Positions 1 to 6,837 of a DNA stretch of 16,155 nucleotides are shown here, one piece after another. A program made the translations under genes and the position numbers. Below the pieces are notes generated by a model. The model saw only the letters and a list, made by a program, of their open reading frames with translations. It was not told the origin of the DNA and made no database searches. This DNA comes from Actinomycetales bacterium. GTDB taxonomy: Bacteria; Actinomycetota; Actinomycetes; Actinomycetales; BWSM-131. Where the stretch lies: positions 1-16,155 of the forward strand of contig JASBSH010000039.1 of the NCBI GenBank assembly GCA_030149025.1, in the 5' to 3' direction. Numbering within the stretch: the first letter of the stretch is position 1; the number at the start of each line of letters is the position of its first letter.

Positions 1-912
1 AGCGTCCCCACGATCGAGGCGCTGAGCACGAACAAGGCCGCGAAGGTGATCGCGCTCGGGTCGGTCTTCGGTGACGACAAGCGGCTCGCGAGCCGGCTCG
101 CCGTCGTGCGCACCGGCGTCCAGCTGCCGGGCGGCGGCCAGACGCTGTTCCCCGGACGGCGCGTGGTCGCGTTGTACGGGCGCCCCGGCACCGCATCCCT
201 CGGCGTGCTCGGTGAGCAGCCGGTCGACGAGGCGGTCGAGAGAGCGAAGAAGACGGCCGCACAGTACGACTCCCTCAGTGACCGGCCCGTCGTGCCGGGC
301 TTCGAGATCATCGCGACCGTCGCGTCGGGTGCACCGGGAAAGGACGGCGACTACTCCTCGGAGGCAAGCGTCGAGGAGCTCCGGCCGTGGGTGGACGCAG
401 CGCGAGCAGCCGGTGTGTACGTGCTGCTCGACCTGCAGCCGGGCAGGACCGACTTCCTCACCCAGGCGAAGCGGTACACCGAGCTGCTGTCGCAGCCGCA
501 CGTCGGGCTGGCGCTCGACCCGGAGTGGCGGCTGAAGCCCGGGCAGCGGCATCTGCGGCAGATCGGGTCGGTCGACGTGGCGGAGGTGAACGCCACCGCC
601 GCCTGGCTCGCGGGGCTCACGCGCGAGAAGAACCTGCCGCAGAAGCTGTTCGTGGTGCACCAGTTCCGGCGGTCGATGATCAAGGACCGGGAGAAGCTGG
701 ACACCGGTTACGACGAGCTGGCGGTGACGCTCCACGCCGACGGGAACGGGACCCCTGGCGAGAAGCTTGCGACCTGGCGGGCGGTGCGCGCAAATGCGCC
801 TGCGGGCGTGTCCTGGGGGTGGAAGAACTTCTACGACGAGGACCGCCCGACGTTCACGCCGAAGCAGACCTACGACGTCGAACCCGTCCCTGACCTGGTG
901 ACGTACCAATAA
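1..912 (+). CDS. Uncharacterised, probably exported protein (5' end outside window)
   Basis: The reading frame is open from the first base (codons agc gtc ccc acg...), so the GTG at 46 is probably internal and the N-terminus, with any signal peptide, lies outside the window. About 303 residues are visible. I do not recognise a named family. The alternation of strands such as VVALYGRP, GFEIIATVAS, VYVLLDLQPG, VGLALDPEW and KLFVVHQFR with helical stretches suggests a TIM-barrel-like fold, and acidic residues at strand ends (LDLQPG, LDPEWR) would suit a hydrolase-like pocket. The C-terminus (GWKNFYDED ... PVPDLVTYQ) resembles that of conserved actinobacterial hypothetical lipoproteins as I remember them. 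It is followed by a 320-base gap before pckG and is not obviously in an operon with it. That it is coding is secure from its length and codon bias; the function is unknown. Confidence 0.75.
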   Translation, partial: SVPTIEALSTNKAAKVIALGSVFGDDKRLASRLAVVRTGVQLPGGGQTLFPGRRVVALYGRPGTASLGVLGEQPVDEAVERAKKTAAQYDSLSDRPVVPGFEIIATVASGAPGKDGDYSSEASVEELRPWVDAARAAGVYVLLDLQPGRTDFLTQAKRYTELLSQPHVGLALDPEWRLKPGQRHLRQIGSVDVAEVNATAAWLAGLTREKNLPQKLFVVHQFRRSMIKDREKLDTGYDELAVTLHADGNGTPGEKLATWRAVRANAPAGVSWGWKNFYDEDRPTFTPKQTYDVEPVPDLVTYQ

Positions 913-997
913 GCAGCCGCCGGGCACGGAAACGCACTCTGATCGAATGAGCCCGAATTCGATCACGAAAGTGAGCGTTCGGTCACCAGAGCCGTGC

Positions 998-1016
998 TTG
1001 TGAGAGATTTCACGAA
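998..1016 (+). promoter_or_regulatory. CRP-like operator upstream of pckG
   Basis: The dyad TTGTGA-GAGATT-TCACGAA contains TGTGA-N6-TCACG (999-1014), which matches 9 of 10 fixed bases of the CRP/GlxR consensus TGTGA-N6-TCACA. A possible -10 (TAACGT, 1058-1063) would put the dyad centre about 62 bases upstream of transcription start, a normal class I activator position. The promoter assignment is weak because no good -35 is visible. The remaining intergenic sequence (913-997 and 1064-1232) holds no gene or strong hairpin that I can see. Confidence 0.5.
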
Positions 1017-1232
1017 GTGGCCCCACATCTGTGATGTCGGCTGTCCACATGGCGGGCTAACGTGACGGCAAGCCCGGAACGAGGACGTCCGAGGTCAGTG
1101 GTCTTTCACGCTGGTGAACATTCAGGGACGCCCCTAAGTGGAGCCCTTGGCGAACAGCGCGTGGAGCACGGCCACCGGACTGCTCGTCACTTGGCACGTC
1201 GGCGGCCAAACACGCGGAAGGACGCGAAGTCC

Positions 1233-3062
1233 ATGACCACCACCACCCCTGATGAGGGAGTAACGACTCAACCCACCCGCCACGCCAGGCTCGCCGCCTG
1301 GGTGCGGGAGGTTGCGGAGCTGACCCAGCCGGACGCCGTCCACTGGTGCGACGGCTCCGAAGAGGAGTGGGAGAGGCTGACCGACGAGCTCGTCGAGACG
1401 GGCACCTTCGTCCGGCTCGACCCGTCGAAGAAGCCCAACTCGTTCTGGGCGGCCTCGGACCCGACCGACGTCGCGCGGGTCGAGGACCGGACGTTCATCT
1501 GCTCTCGCGAGGAGAAGGACGCCGGCCCCACGAACAACTGGATGGCCCCGGACGAGATGAAGGCCATCATGACCGACCTCTACCGGGGGTCGATGCGCGG
1601 CCGCACGATGTACGTCATCCCGTTCGTGATGGGTCACCTCGAGTCCGAGAAGCCCATGTTCGGCGTGGAGATCACCGACTCCGCATACGTGGTCGTGTCC
1701 ATGCGGATCATGGCTCGGATGGGCACCTCGGTGCTGCGCCGCATCGAGGAGCTGGACGCCGGCTTCGTGCCGGCCCTGCACTCGGTGGGCGCTCCGCTCG
1801 AGCCGGGCCAGAAGGACGTGCCGTGGCCCTGCAGCGACACCAGGTACATCGTCCAGTTCCCCGAGGAGCGGATGATCTGGAGCTACGGCTCCGGGTACGG
1901 GGGCAACGCCCTGCTGGGCAAGAAGTGCTACTCGCTGCGCATCGCGTCGGTGATGGCGCGCGACGAGGGTTGGATGGCGGAGCACATGCTGATCCTCAAG
2001 CTCACCTCCCCCGAGCAGAAGGTCCACTACGTCGCCGCCGCGTTCCCGAGCGCCTGCGGCAAGACGAACCTCGCGATGCTTCAGCCGACCATTCCCGGGT
2101 GGAAGGTCGAGACCCTCGGCGACGACATCGCCTGGATGCGCTTCGGTGAGGACGGCCGGCTCTACGCCGTCAACCCCGAGTTCGGCTTCTTCGGCGTCGC
2201 CCCGGGCACGAACGCGAAGACCAACCCGAACGCGATGCGCACGCTGGACCGCGGCAACTCCATCTTCACCAACGTCGCCCTCACCGAGGACGGCGACATC
2301 TGGTGGGAGGGCCTGGAGAACACTCCGGCCCACGCCACGTCCTGGAAGAAGCAGCCCTGGACGCCGGACTCCGAGGAGCTGTCCAGCCACCCGAACAGCC
2401 GCTACTGCACGCCGATCAAGCAGTGCCCGATCCTGGCGCCGGAGTACGACGACCCGAACGGTGTGCCGATCTCGGCGATCCTGTTCGGCGGCCGGCGCAA
2501 GACGACGATCCCGTTGGTGACCGAGGCCCGCGACTGGGTGCACGGCACGTTCATGGGTGCCACGCTGTCGTCCGAGACGACCGCGGCGGCCACCGGTGCG
2601 GTCGGCGTCGTGCGGCGTGACCCGATGGCCATGCTGCCGTTCATCGGCTACAACGCCGACGACTACTTCCAGCACTGGATCAAGCTCGGCAAGGACGCCG
2701 ACGCCACGAAGCTGCCGCGGATCTTCTACGTCAACTGGTTCCGTCGCGACGACGAGGGCAACTTCGTCTGGCCGGGCTTCGGCGAGAACTCGCGTGTGCT
2801 GAAGTGGATCATCGAGCGCATCGAGGGCACCGCCGTCGCCGAGGAGACCCCGATCGGCCGCGTGCCGACCGCCGAGTCGCTCGACACCGACGGGCTTGAC
2901 GTGACGCCCGAGGGCCTCGCCACCTGCCTCAAGGTCGACGTCGAGGAGTGGAAGCAGGAGGTCCCGCAGATCGAGGAGTGGTTCGCCAAGTTCGGCGACT
3001 CGCTGCCGACCATGCTGCACGTCGAGCTCGACGGGCTGAAGACGCGCCTCGGCATGCACTGA
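1233..3062 (+). CDS. pckG: Phosphoenolpyruvate carboxykinase (GTP)
   Basis: Converts oxaloacetate plus GTP to PEP, CO2 and GDP, the committed cytosolic step of gluconeogenesis. The 609-residue product has the usual family length and aligns by eye with the mycobacterial enzyme throughout (EVAELTQPD near 26, DAGPTNNWM near 96, RGRTMYV near 122, SVGAPLEPGQKDV near 184). The substrate and metal region YGGNALLGKKCYSLR is at 222-236, the P-loop FPSACGKTN with the reactive Cys275 is at 271-279, and GDDIAWMRF follows at 296-304. The frame is open upstream to a GTG at 1062, but that extension is not family-like. ATG 1233 is preceded by GGAAGGA at 1216-1222 and gives the conserved length. A CRP-like box lies upstream and a perfect hairpin begins 18 bases after the stop, so it is probably monocistronic. 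Confidence 0.97.
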   Translation: MTTTTPDEGVTTQPTRHARLAAWVREVAELTQPDAVHWCDGSEEEWERLTDELVETGTFVRLDPSKKPNSFWAASDPTDVARVEDRTFICSREEKDAGPTNNWMAPDEMKAIMTDLYRGSMRGRTMYVIPFVMGHLESEKPMFGVEITDSAYVVVSMRIMARMGTSVLRRIEELDAGFVPALHSVGAPLEPGQKDVPWPCSDTRYIVQFPEERMIWSYGSGYGGNALLGKKCYSLRIASVMARDEGWMAEHMLILKLTSPEQKVHYVAAAFPSACGKTNLAMLQPTIPGWKVETLGDDIAWMRFGEDGRLYAVNPEFGFFGVAPGTNAKTNPNAMRTLDRGNSIFTNVALTEDGDIWWEGLENTPAHATSWKKQPWTPDSEELSSHPNSRYCTPIKQCPILAPEYDDPNGVPISAILFGGRRKTTIPLVTEARDWVHGTFMGATLSSETTAAATGAVGVVRRDPMAMLPFIGYNADDYFQHWIKLGKDADATKLPRIFYVNWFRRDDEGNFVWPGFGENSRVLKWIIERIEGTAVAEETPIGRVPTAESLDTDGLDVTPEGLATCLKVDVEEWKQEVPQIEEWFAKFGDSLPTMLHVELDGLKTRLGMH

Positions 3063-3079
3063 CCCGCTCCACCTCCACG

Positions 3080-3127
3080 GTGATCATGAAATCCCGGTTC
3101 ACCCGTGAACCGGGATTTCATGATCAC
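3080..3127 (+). terminator. Perfect 23-bp hairpin after pckG (terminator and dispersed repeat)
   Basis: Bases 3080-3102 are the exact reverse complement of 3105-3127, with only CC between them. There is no U-tract, as is common for actinobacterial terminators. The right arm (GTGAACCGGGATTTCATGAT, continuing CACG) recurs with small changes at 3337-3360, 14472-14491 and 14676-14694, so the hairpin appears to be a paired form of a dispersed intergenic repeat serving as the pckG terminator. Confidence 0.75.
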
Positions 3128-3147
3128 GAACGAGGTTGGGTATGACG

Positions 3148-3184
3148 GAAGGGCCTCGGTACCTATGCGGTACCGGGGCCCTTC
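3148..3184 (-). terminator. Terminator of tRNA-Ser(GCU)
   Basis: Inverted repeat of 16 bp (arms 3148-3163 and 3169-3184, one G-T pair) with the 5-base loop TATGC, starting 8 bases beyond the mature 3' end of the minus-strand tRNA. It contains GGTACC in both arms. Position and strength suggest transcription termination of the tRNA, and it could also stop read-through from pckG. Confidence 0.65.
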
Positions 3185-3192
3185 TCGTGACG

Positions 3193-3283
3193 CGGAGGCG
3201 GAGGGATTTGAACCCTCGATGGGGGATGAGCCCCAAACCCGCTTAGCAGGCGGGCGCCATAGACCGGACTAGGCGACGCCTCC
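3193..3283 (-). tRNA. tRNA-Ser(GCU)
   Basis: Read on the minus strand the molecule begins GGAGGCG and ends CGCCTCC plus discriminator G, giving a 7-bp acceptor stem. The anticodon loop CTGCTAA (plus-strand 3243-3249) presents GCU, reading AGC/AGU serine codons. The long class II variable arm (around TTTGGGGCTCATCCCCCATC) and the T arm GAGGGTTCAAATCCCTC are present. Length is 91 nt; CCA is not encoded. Confidence 0.97.
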
Positions 3284-3336
3284 TCGGCCACGTCAGGGTA
3301 GCCGTCCGGGGTCCGAGCGGGCAAAGCAGCCTTCCC

Positions 3337-3360
3337 GTGAACCGGGATCTCATGATCACG
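3337..3360 (+). repeat. Dispersed repeat copy (GTGAACCGGGATYTCATGATC type)
   Basis: This 24-base copy differs at one position (T to C in GGGATCTC) from the right arm of the hairpin after pckG. It is a solo arm, in the gap between tRNA-Ser(GCU) and the LCP gene. Nothing else is recognised in 3284-3501. Confidence 0.7.
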
Positions 3361-3501
3361 CACTCAGGGGTGCCGCGGGAGCCGCGGCGACATCTAGCCG
3401 ACATCACGCCGAGCCCTTCTCTGTCGGAGCACGAGAGAATGGTGGAATGGAGCCGACCGGCGTGAGCAGCCGCCGGCGCGAAGCTGCGAGAGGTCCGATC
3501 G

Positions 3502-5064
3502 GTGGCAACTGACGCACTGCCCTCGCGGCGTGCCGTGCGCGCACGCGCCCGGCACGAGGCCGCGCGGCGTAAGTTCGGCGGCCACGCCGCGGCGCAGGGG
3601 CGACACGCCAGCGTCGTCGGGGACGGGCTCGGACGGTTGCTCGGCTGGACGACGGCAGGCGCGATCCTGCCCGGGCTCGGTTTCCTCGTGGCCGGCAGAC
3701 GACGTCTCGGGACGGCGCTGCTCGGCCTGGTCGGGCTCGTCACCGTCGCCGGGGTCGCCCTGGTCGCGTCGGGTGTCGTCACCAATCTCGGCCTGAAGGC
3801 GGCGGTGCGCCCCAAGGTCCTGCTCGCGATCGCGGTGCTCGCCATCCTCGTCGGAGTGCTCTGGTCCGCCGTGATCGTCGGCGGGCACCGGGCCCTGCGC
3901 CGAGTCCGCTACCGTCCGAGCCAGAACCTGCTGAGCGCCGTCCTGGTTTTCGCTCTCGTCGTGGGGGTGCTCGTGCCGACGGGCACGATCGCGAGGTACG
4001 CGCTCGCCCAGCGTGGCGTCGTCCTCAATGTCTTCAAGGGAAGCGAGAACCGCGACCCGAACCTCGCTGCGCCGGACGTCACGGCCAAGGATCCGTGGGC
4101 GACGACGCCGCGGGTGAACGTGCTGCTGATCGGGTCGGACGCCGGCTCCAACCGGACGGGGACCCGCCCCGACACGCTGATCGTCGCCAGCATCGACACG
4201 AAGTCCGGCAACACGGTGCTGCTGAGCCTTCCCCGCAACCTGCAGAACGTGCCGTTCCCGCCGGGGACCCCGGGGGCGAGGGAGTGGCCGAACGGGTTCG
4301 ACTGCGGCGACGGGTGTCTGCTCAACGCGATCTGGACGTGGGCGGAGCAGCGCAAGGACCTGTTCCCCGGTGACCCGCAGCCGGGGCTGACGGCAACGCG
4401 GCAGGCGGTGAGCGCCACACTCGGCCTGAGCGTCGACTACTACGCCCTGGTGAACCTGCGTGGTTTCCAAGACGTCGTCAACGCCATGGGCGGGGTCGAG
4501 ATCAACGTCGAACGGCCGCTGCCGATCGGCCGCAGTGACAGGTACGTGCAACCGGGTCGGCGCGTCCTGAACGGCTACGACGCGCTGTGGTACGCCCGCT
4601 CGCGCCGCGACTCCAGCGACTACGACCGGATGAGGCGACAGCGGTGCCTCATCGGCGCGGCGATCGACCAGGCCGATCCGGTGAAGCTGGCGCTGGCCTT
4701 CCCCCAGCTCGCCGCCTCGGCGCAGCGCAACGTCGAGACCGACATCCCGAGCTCGCACCTCGACGCGTTCGTCCAGCTCGCGCTGCGTGTCAAGGACGCC
4801 AAGGTGACGAGCCTCGCGTTCACCGACGAGGTCATCCGCCCCGCGGACCCGAACTTCACGGAGATCCGGGCCGCGGTGAAGAGGGCCGTCGCGGACACCG
4901 AGAAGGCACCGCCGACCGCCGACCCGCAGCCCAAGCCGACGGCGTCTGCCAGCCCCAGCGAGACCGCGACGCCTACGCCTTCCCCGACCAAGAGCAAGTC
5001 GGACACCGAGGCGCCCGTGCCGAACCCCGACCGTGCCCAGGACCTGAACGTCGTCTGCGGCTGA
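3502..5064 (+). CDS. LytR-CpsA-Psr (LCP) family cell-wall glycopolymer ligase
   Basis: LCP enzymes transfer lipid-linked glycopolymers (arabinogalactan or teichoic-acid-like polymers) onto peptidoglycan outside the membrane. The 520-residue product has a basic cytoplasmic N-terminus (1-47), then four hydrophobic segments at about 48-65, 70-93, 105-127 and 143-163, then the LCP domain at about 204-390. Visible motifs are NVLLIGSDAG (206-215), RPDTLIVASID (222-232) and SLPRNL (242-247). Further on are ALVNLRGFQDVVNAMGGVEI (315-334) and the Arg/Asp cluster YARSRRDSSDYDRMRRQR (364-381), which holds phosphate-binding and catalytic residues. The tail is Pro/Thr/Ser-rich (470-508) and ends in DLNVVCG. 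The GTG start at 3502 has GAGAGG about 9 bases upstream and no in-frame alternative close by. Four membrane passes are more than the single anchor of most LCP proteins. The gene converges on the acyl-CoA synthetase with a 9-base gap containing part of a small CCGCC/GGCGG stem. Confidence 0.93.
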   Translation: MATDALPSRRAVRARARHEAARRKFGGHAAAQGRHASVVGDGLGRLLGWTTAGAILPGLGFLVAGRRRLGTALLGLVGLVTVAGVALVASGVVTNLGLKAAVRPKVLLAIAVLAILVGVLWSAVIVGGHRALRRVRYRPSQNLLSAVLVFALVVGVLVPTGTIARYALAQRGVVLNVFKGSENRDPNLAAPDVTAKDPWATTPRVNVLLIGSDAGSNRTGTRPDTLIVASIDTKSGNTVLLSLPRNLQNVPFPPGTPGAREWPNGFDCGDGCLLNAIWTWAEQRKDLFPGDPQPGLTATRQAVSATLGLSVDYYALVNLRGFQDVVNAMGGVEINVERPLPIGRSDRYVQPGRRVLNGYDALWYARSRRDSSDYDRMRRQRCLIGAAIDQADPVKLALAFPQLAASAQRNVETDIPSSHLDAFVQLALRVKDAKVTSLAFTDEVIRPADPNFTEIRAAVKRAVADTEKAPPTADPQPKPTASASPSETATPTPSPTKSKSDTEAPVPNPDRAQDLNVVCG

Positions 5065-5073
5065 CCCGCCCGC

Positions 5074-6744
5074 TCAGGCGGTCGTCGTCACCTCGTACTC
5101 GCCTTCGGCGTAGCGACGACGCAGCACCTTCTTGTCGAACTTGCCGACGCTCGTCTTGGGCACCTCGTCGATGAACGCCCACCGCTCCGGCAGCTGCCAG
5201 TCGGCGACCTTCCCGCGCAGGAAGTCGCGCAGCTCGTCAGCGGTGACGGTCTGCCCCGGCTCGATCACCACGGTGGCCAGCGGCCGCTCCCCCCACCGCT
5301 CGTCCGGGACGCCGACGACGCTCGCCTCGCGCACCTTCGGGTGTGCCATCAACGCGTTCTCCAGGTCGACGGAGCTGATCCACTCACCGCCGGACTTGAT
5401 GACGTCCTTCGCGCGGTCCGTCAGCCGCAGGAAGCCGTCGGGCGTGAGCGAGCCGACGTCCCCTGTCCGCAGCCAGCCGTCGTCGAACTTGGCGAGCGAC
5501 TCGGCGTCCGGCTCCTCGCCCGGCGCCAGGTAGTACGAGGCGGTGATCCACGGCCCGCGCACCTCGAGCTCACCGACGCTCTCGCCGTCCCACGGGACCT
5601 CCTCACCGCCGGGCCCGACCAGCCGGCCCTCGACGAGCGGCGCCAGCCGACCCTGGGTCTCCCGGTAGCGCCACGCCTCCTCGCCGGTCACTCCGGCGGG
5701 CGGCTTCGCAACCGTGCCGAGCGGCGACATCTCCGTCATGCCCCAGGCGTGCAGCACATGGACGCCGTGGCGGGTCTCGAAGTCGCGCATCAGCTGCGGC
5801 GGGCACGCCGAGCCGCCGACGATCGCGCGCTCGAGGGAGGACACGTCGACCGGTGTGCCGGCGTCCGCCTGTGCGTCGAGGTAGTGGAGCAGGTCCAGCC
5901 AGATCGTCGGCACCGCGCCGGCCGACGTCACCCGCTCGGACTCGATCATCCTGGCGAGCGGCTCGGCCTGCAGGAAACGGTCCGGCATGACGATCGAGGC
6001 GCCGCTCATCAGCGCCGCGTACGGCAGCCCCCACGCGTTCGCGGGGAACATCGGCACCACCGCGAGCACCCGGTCGAGGTGGCTCATGCCGAGGGTCGAG
6101 GTCATGCACAGCTGCATCGTGTGCAGGTAGTTCGACCGGTGGGAGTAGACGACGCCCTTGGGGTTGCCCGTGGTCCCGGACGTGTAACACATTGCGGCGC
6201 CGTCGTTCTCGTCGAGCTGCGGCCACTCGAACGTCGCGTCCTCGGCATCGAGCAGTGTTCGGTAGTCGTGTACCTCCGGGCCGGCCGCGGCCAGCGCCTC
6301 CCTCGTCTCCTCCGGCAACGGCCCGTTGACGATCACGTGACGGACGCTCTTCAGGTGCGGCAGCAGCTTCGAGAACGGCGCCGCCAACGAGTTGTCCACG
6401 ACGACGATCTCGTCCTCGGCGTGGTTGGCGACGTAGACGAGCTGCTCGGGGAACAGCCGGATGTTGAGGGCGTGCAGCACCGCCCCCATGCTCGGCGCCG
6501 TCAGGTACAGCGCGAGGTGCTCGACGTTGTTCCACATGAAGGTGGCGACGCGCTGGTCGCCGTCGATCCCGAGCCTGCGCAGGGCGTTGGCCAGCCTGGC
6601 GCAGTCCTGGCCGAGCTCACCGAACGTCGTTCGTCGCGGTCCCTCAGCCGTCCAGGTCACGACCTCGGACTCCGCGAACAACCTCGTCCCGTACGTGAGG
6701 ATCTGGGAGATGAGAAGCGGGGGTGTCTGCATCGTGCTGCGCAC
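5074..6744 (-). CDS. Long/medium-chain fatty acyl-CoA synthetase (AMP-forming)
   Basis: ANL-superfamily ligase that activates a carboxylic acid through an acyl-adenylate and transfers it to CoA. The 556-residue product shows the phosphate loop YTSGTTGNPKG (187-197), AWGMTEMSPLG (333-343), GWLRTGD (423-429), DRAKDVIKSGGEWIS (443-457) and the C-terminal catalytic Lys535 in PKTSVGKFDKK (529-539). No carrier-protein or extra domain is present. Length and motifs resemble AlkK/FadD-type fatty acid CoA ligases rather than acetyl-CoA synthetase (about 650 residues); chain-length preference cannot be read from sequence. The frame is open upstream to 6831, but GTG 6744 is preceded by GAAGGAG at a 5-base spacing and is preferred; ATG 6732 is the alternative. 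It is divergent from the PBP gene, and the two promoters share the 90-base gap. Confidence 0.93.
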   Translation of the reverse strand: MRSTMQTPPLLISQILTYGTRLFAESEVVTWTAEGPRRTTFGELGQDCARLANALRRLGIDGDQRVATFMWNNVEHLALYLTAPSMGAVLHALNIRLFPEQLVYVANHAEDEIVVVDNSLAAPFSKLLPHLKSVRHVIVNGPLPEETREALAAAGPEVHDYRTLLDAEDATFEWPQLDENDGAAMCYTSGTTGNPKGVVYSHRSNYLHTMQLCMTSTLGMSHLDRVLAVVPMFPANAWGLPYAALMSGASIVMPDRFLQAEPLARMIESERVTSAGAVPTIWLDLLHYLDAQADAGTPVDVSSLERAIVGGSACPPQLMRDFETRHGVHVLHAWGMTEMSPLGTVAKPPAGVTGEEAWRYRETQGRLAPLVEGRLVGPGGEEVPWDGESVGELEVRGPWITASYYLAPGEEPDAESLAKFDDGWLRTGDVGSLTPDGFLRLTDRAKDVIKSGGEWISSVDLENALMAHPKVREASVVGVPDERWGERPLATVVIEPGQTVTADELRDFLRGKVADWQLPERWAFIDEVPKTSVGKFDKKVLRRRYAEGEYEVTTTA

Positions 6745-6822
6745 TGCGGCTCCTTCGTCGGCGGACGTCGTGGCGCCAGAGTGCCTCACCCAGGACCGAT
6801 GCGGAAGGGTTCTCCGCCAACC

Positions 6823-6837
6823 TACGATCACCTGGTG
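6823..6837 (+). promoter_or_regulatory. -10 element and leaderless start of the PBP gene
   Basis: TACGAT at 6823-6828 matches the actinobacterial TANNNT -10, and exactly six bases (CACCTG) separate it from GTG 6835. No Shine-Dalgarno sequence precedes this GTG, so transcription probably starts at the start codon itself. No convincing -35 is seen. On the other strand, TAGGTT (6824 to 6819) is a possible -10 for the divergent acyl-CoA synthetase. Confidence 0.55.

Noticed and set aside
971..986. Second CRP box (GTGA...TCAC) upstream of pckG
   Set aside because: The half-sites are separated by 8 bases rather than 6, so it does not fit the CRP spacing.
1062..1232. 57-codon N-terminal extension of pckG from GTG 1062
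   Set aside because: The extra residues are Arg-rich and unlike family N-termini. ATG 1233 has a Shine-Dalgarno sequence and gives the usual length.
1134..3059. 641-codon minus-strand open frame opposite pckG
   Set aside because: It is an antisense shadow of a highly biased GC-rich gene: composition is His/Arg/Val/Gly/Leu repetitive with no family motifs, while the plus strand encodes unmistakable PEPCK.
3394..4758. 454-codon minus-strand open frame opposite the LCP gene
   Set aside because: It is an antisense shadow with low-complexity Arg/His/Asp/Pro composition and no recognisable domain.
5341..6834. Nearly 500-codon upstream extension of the PBP frame
   Set aside because: It runs antisense to a well-conserved acyl-CoA synthetase and has Arg/His/Val-rich composition. 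The PBP family starts at the membrane anchor, matched by GTG 6835.
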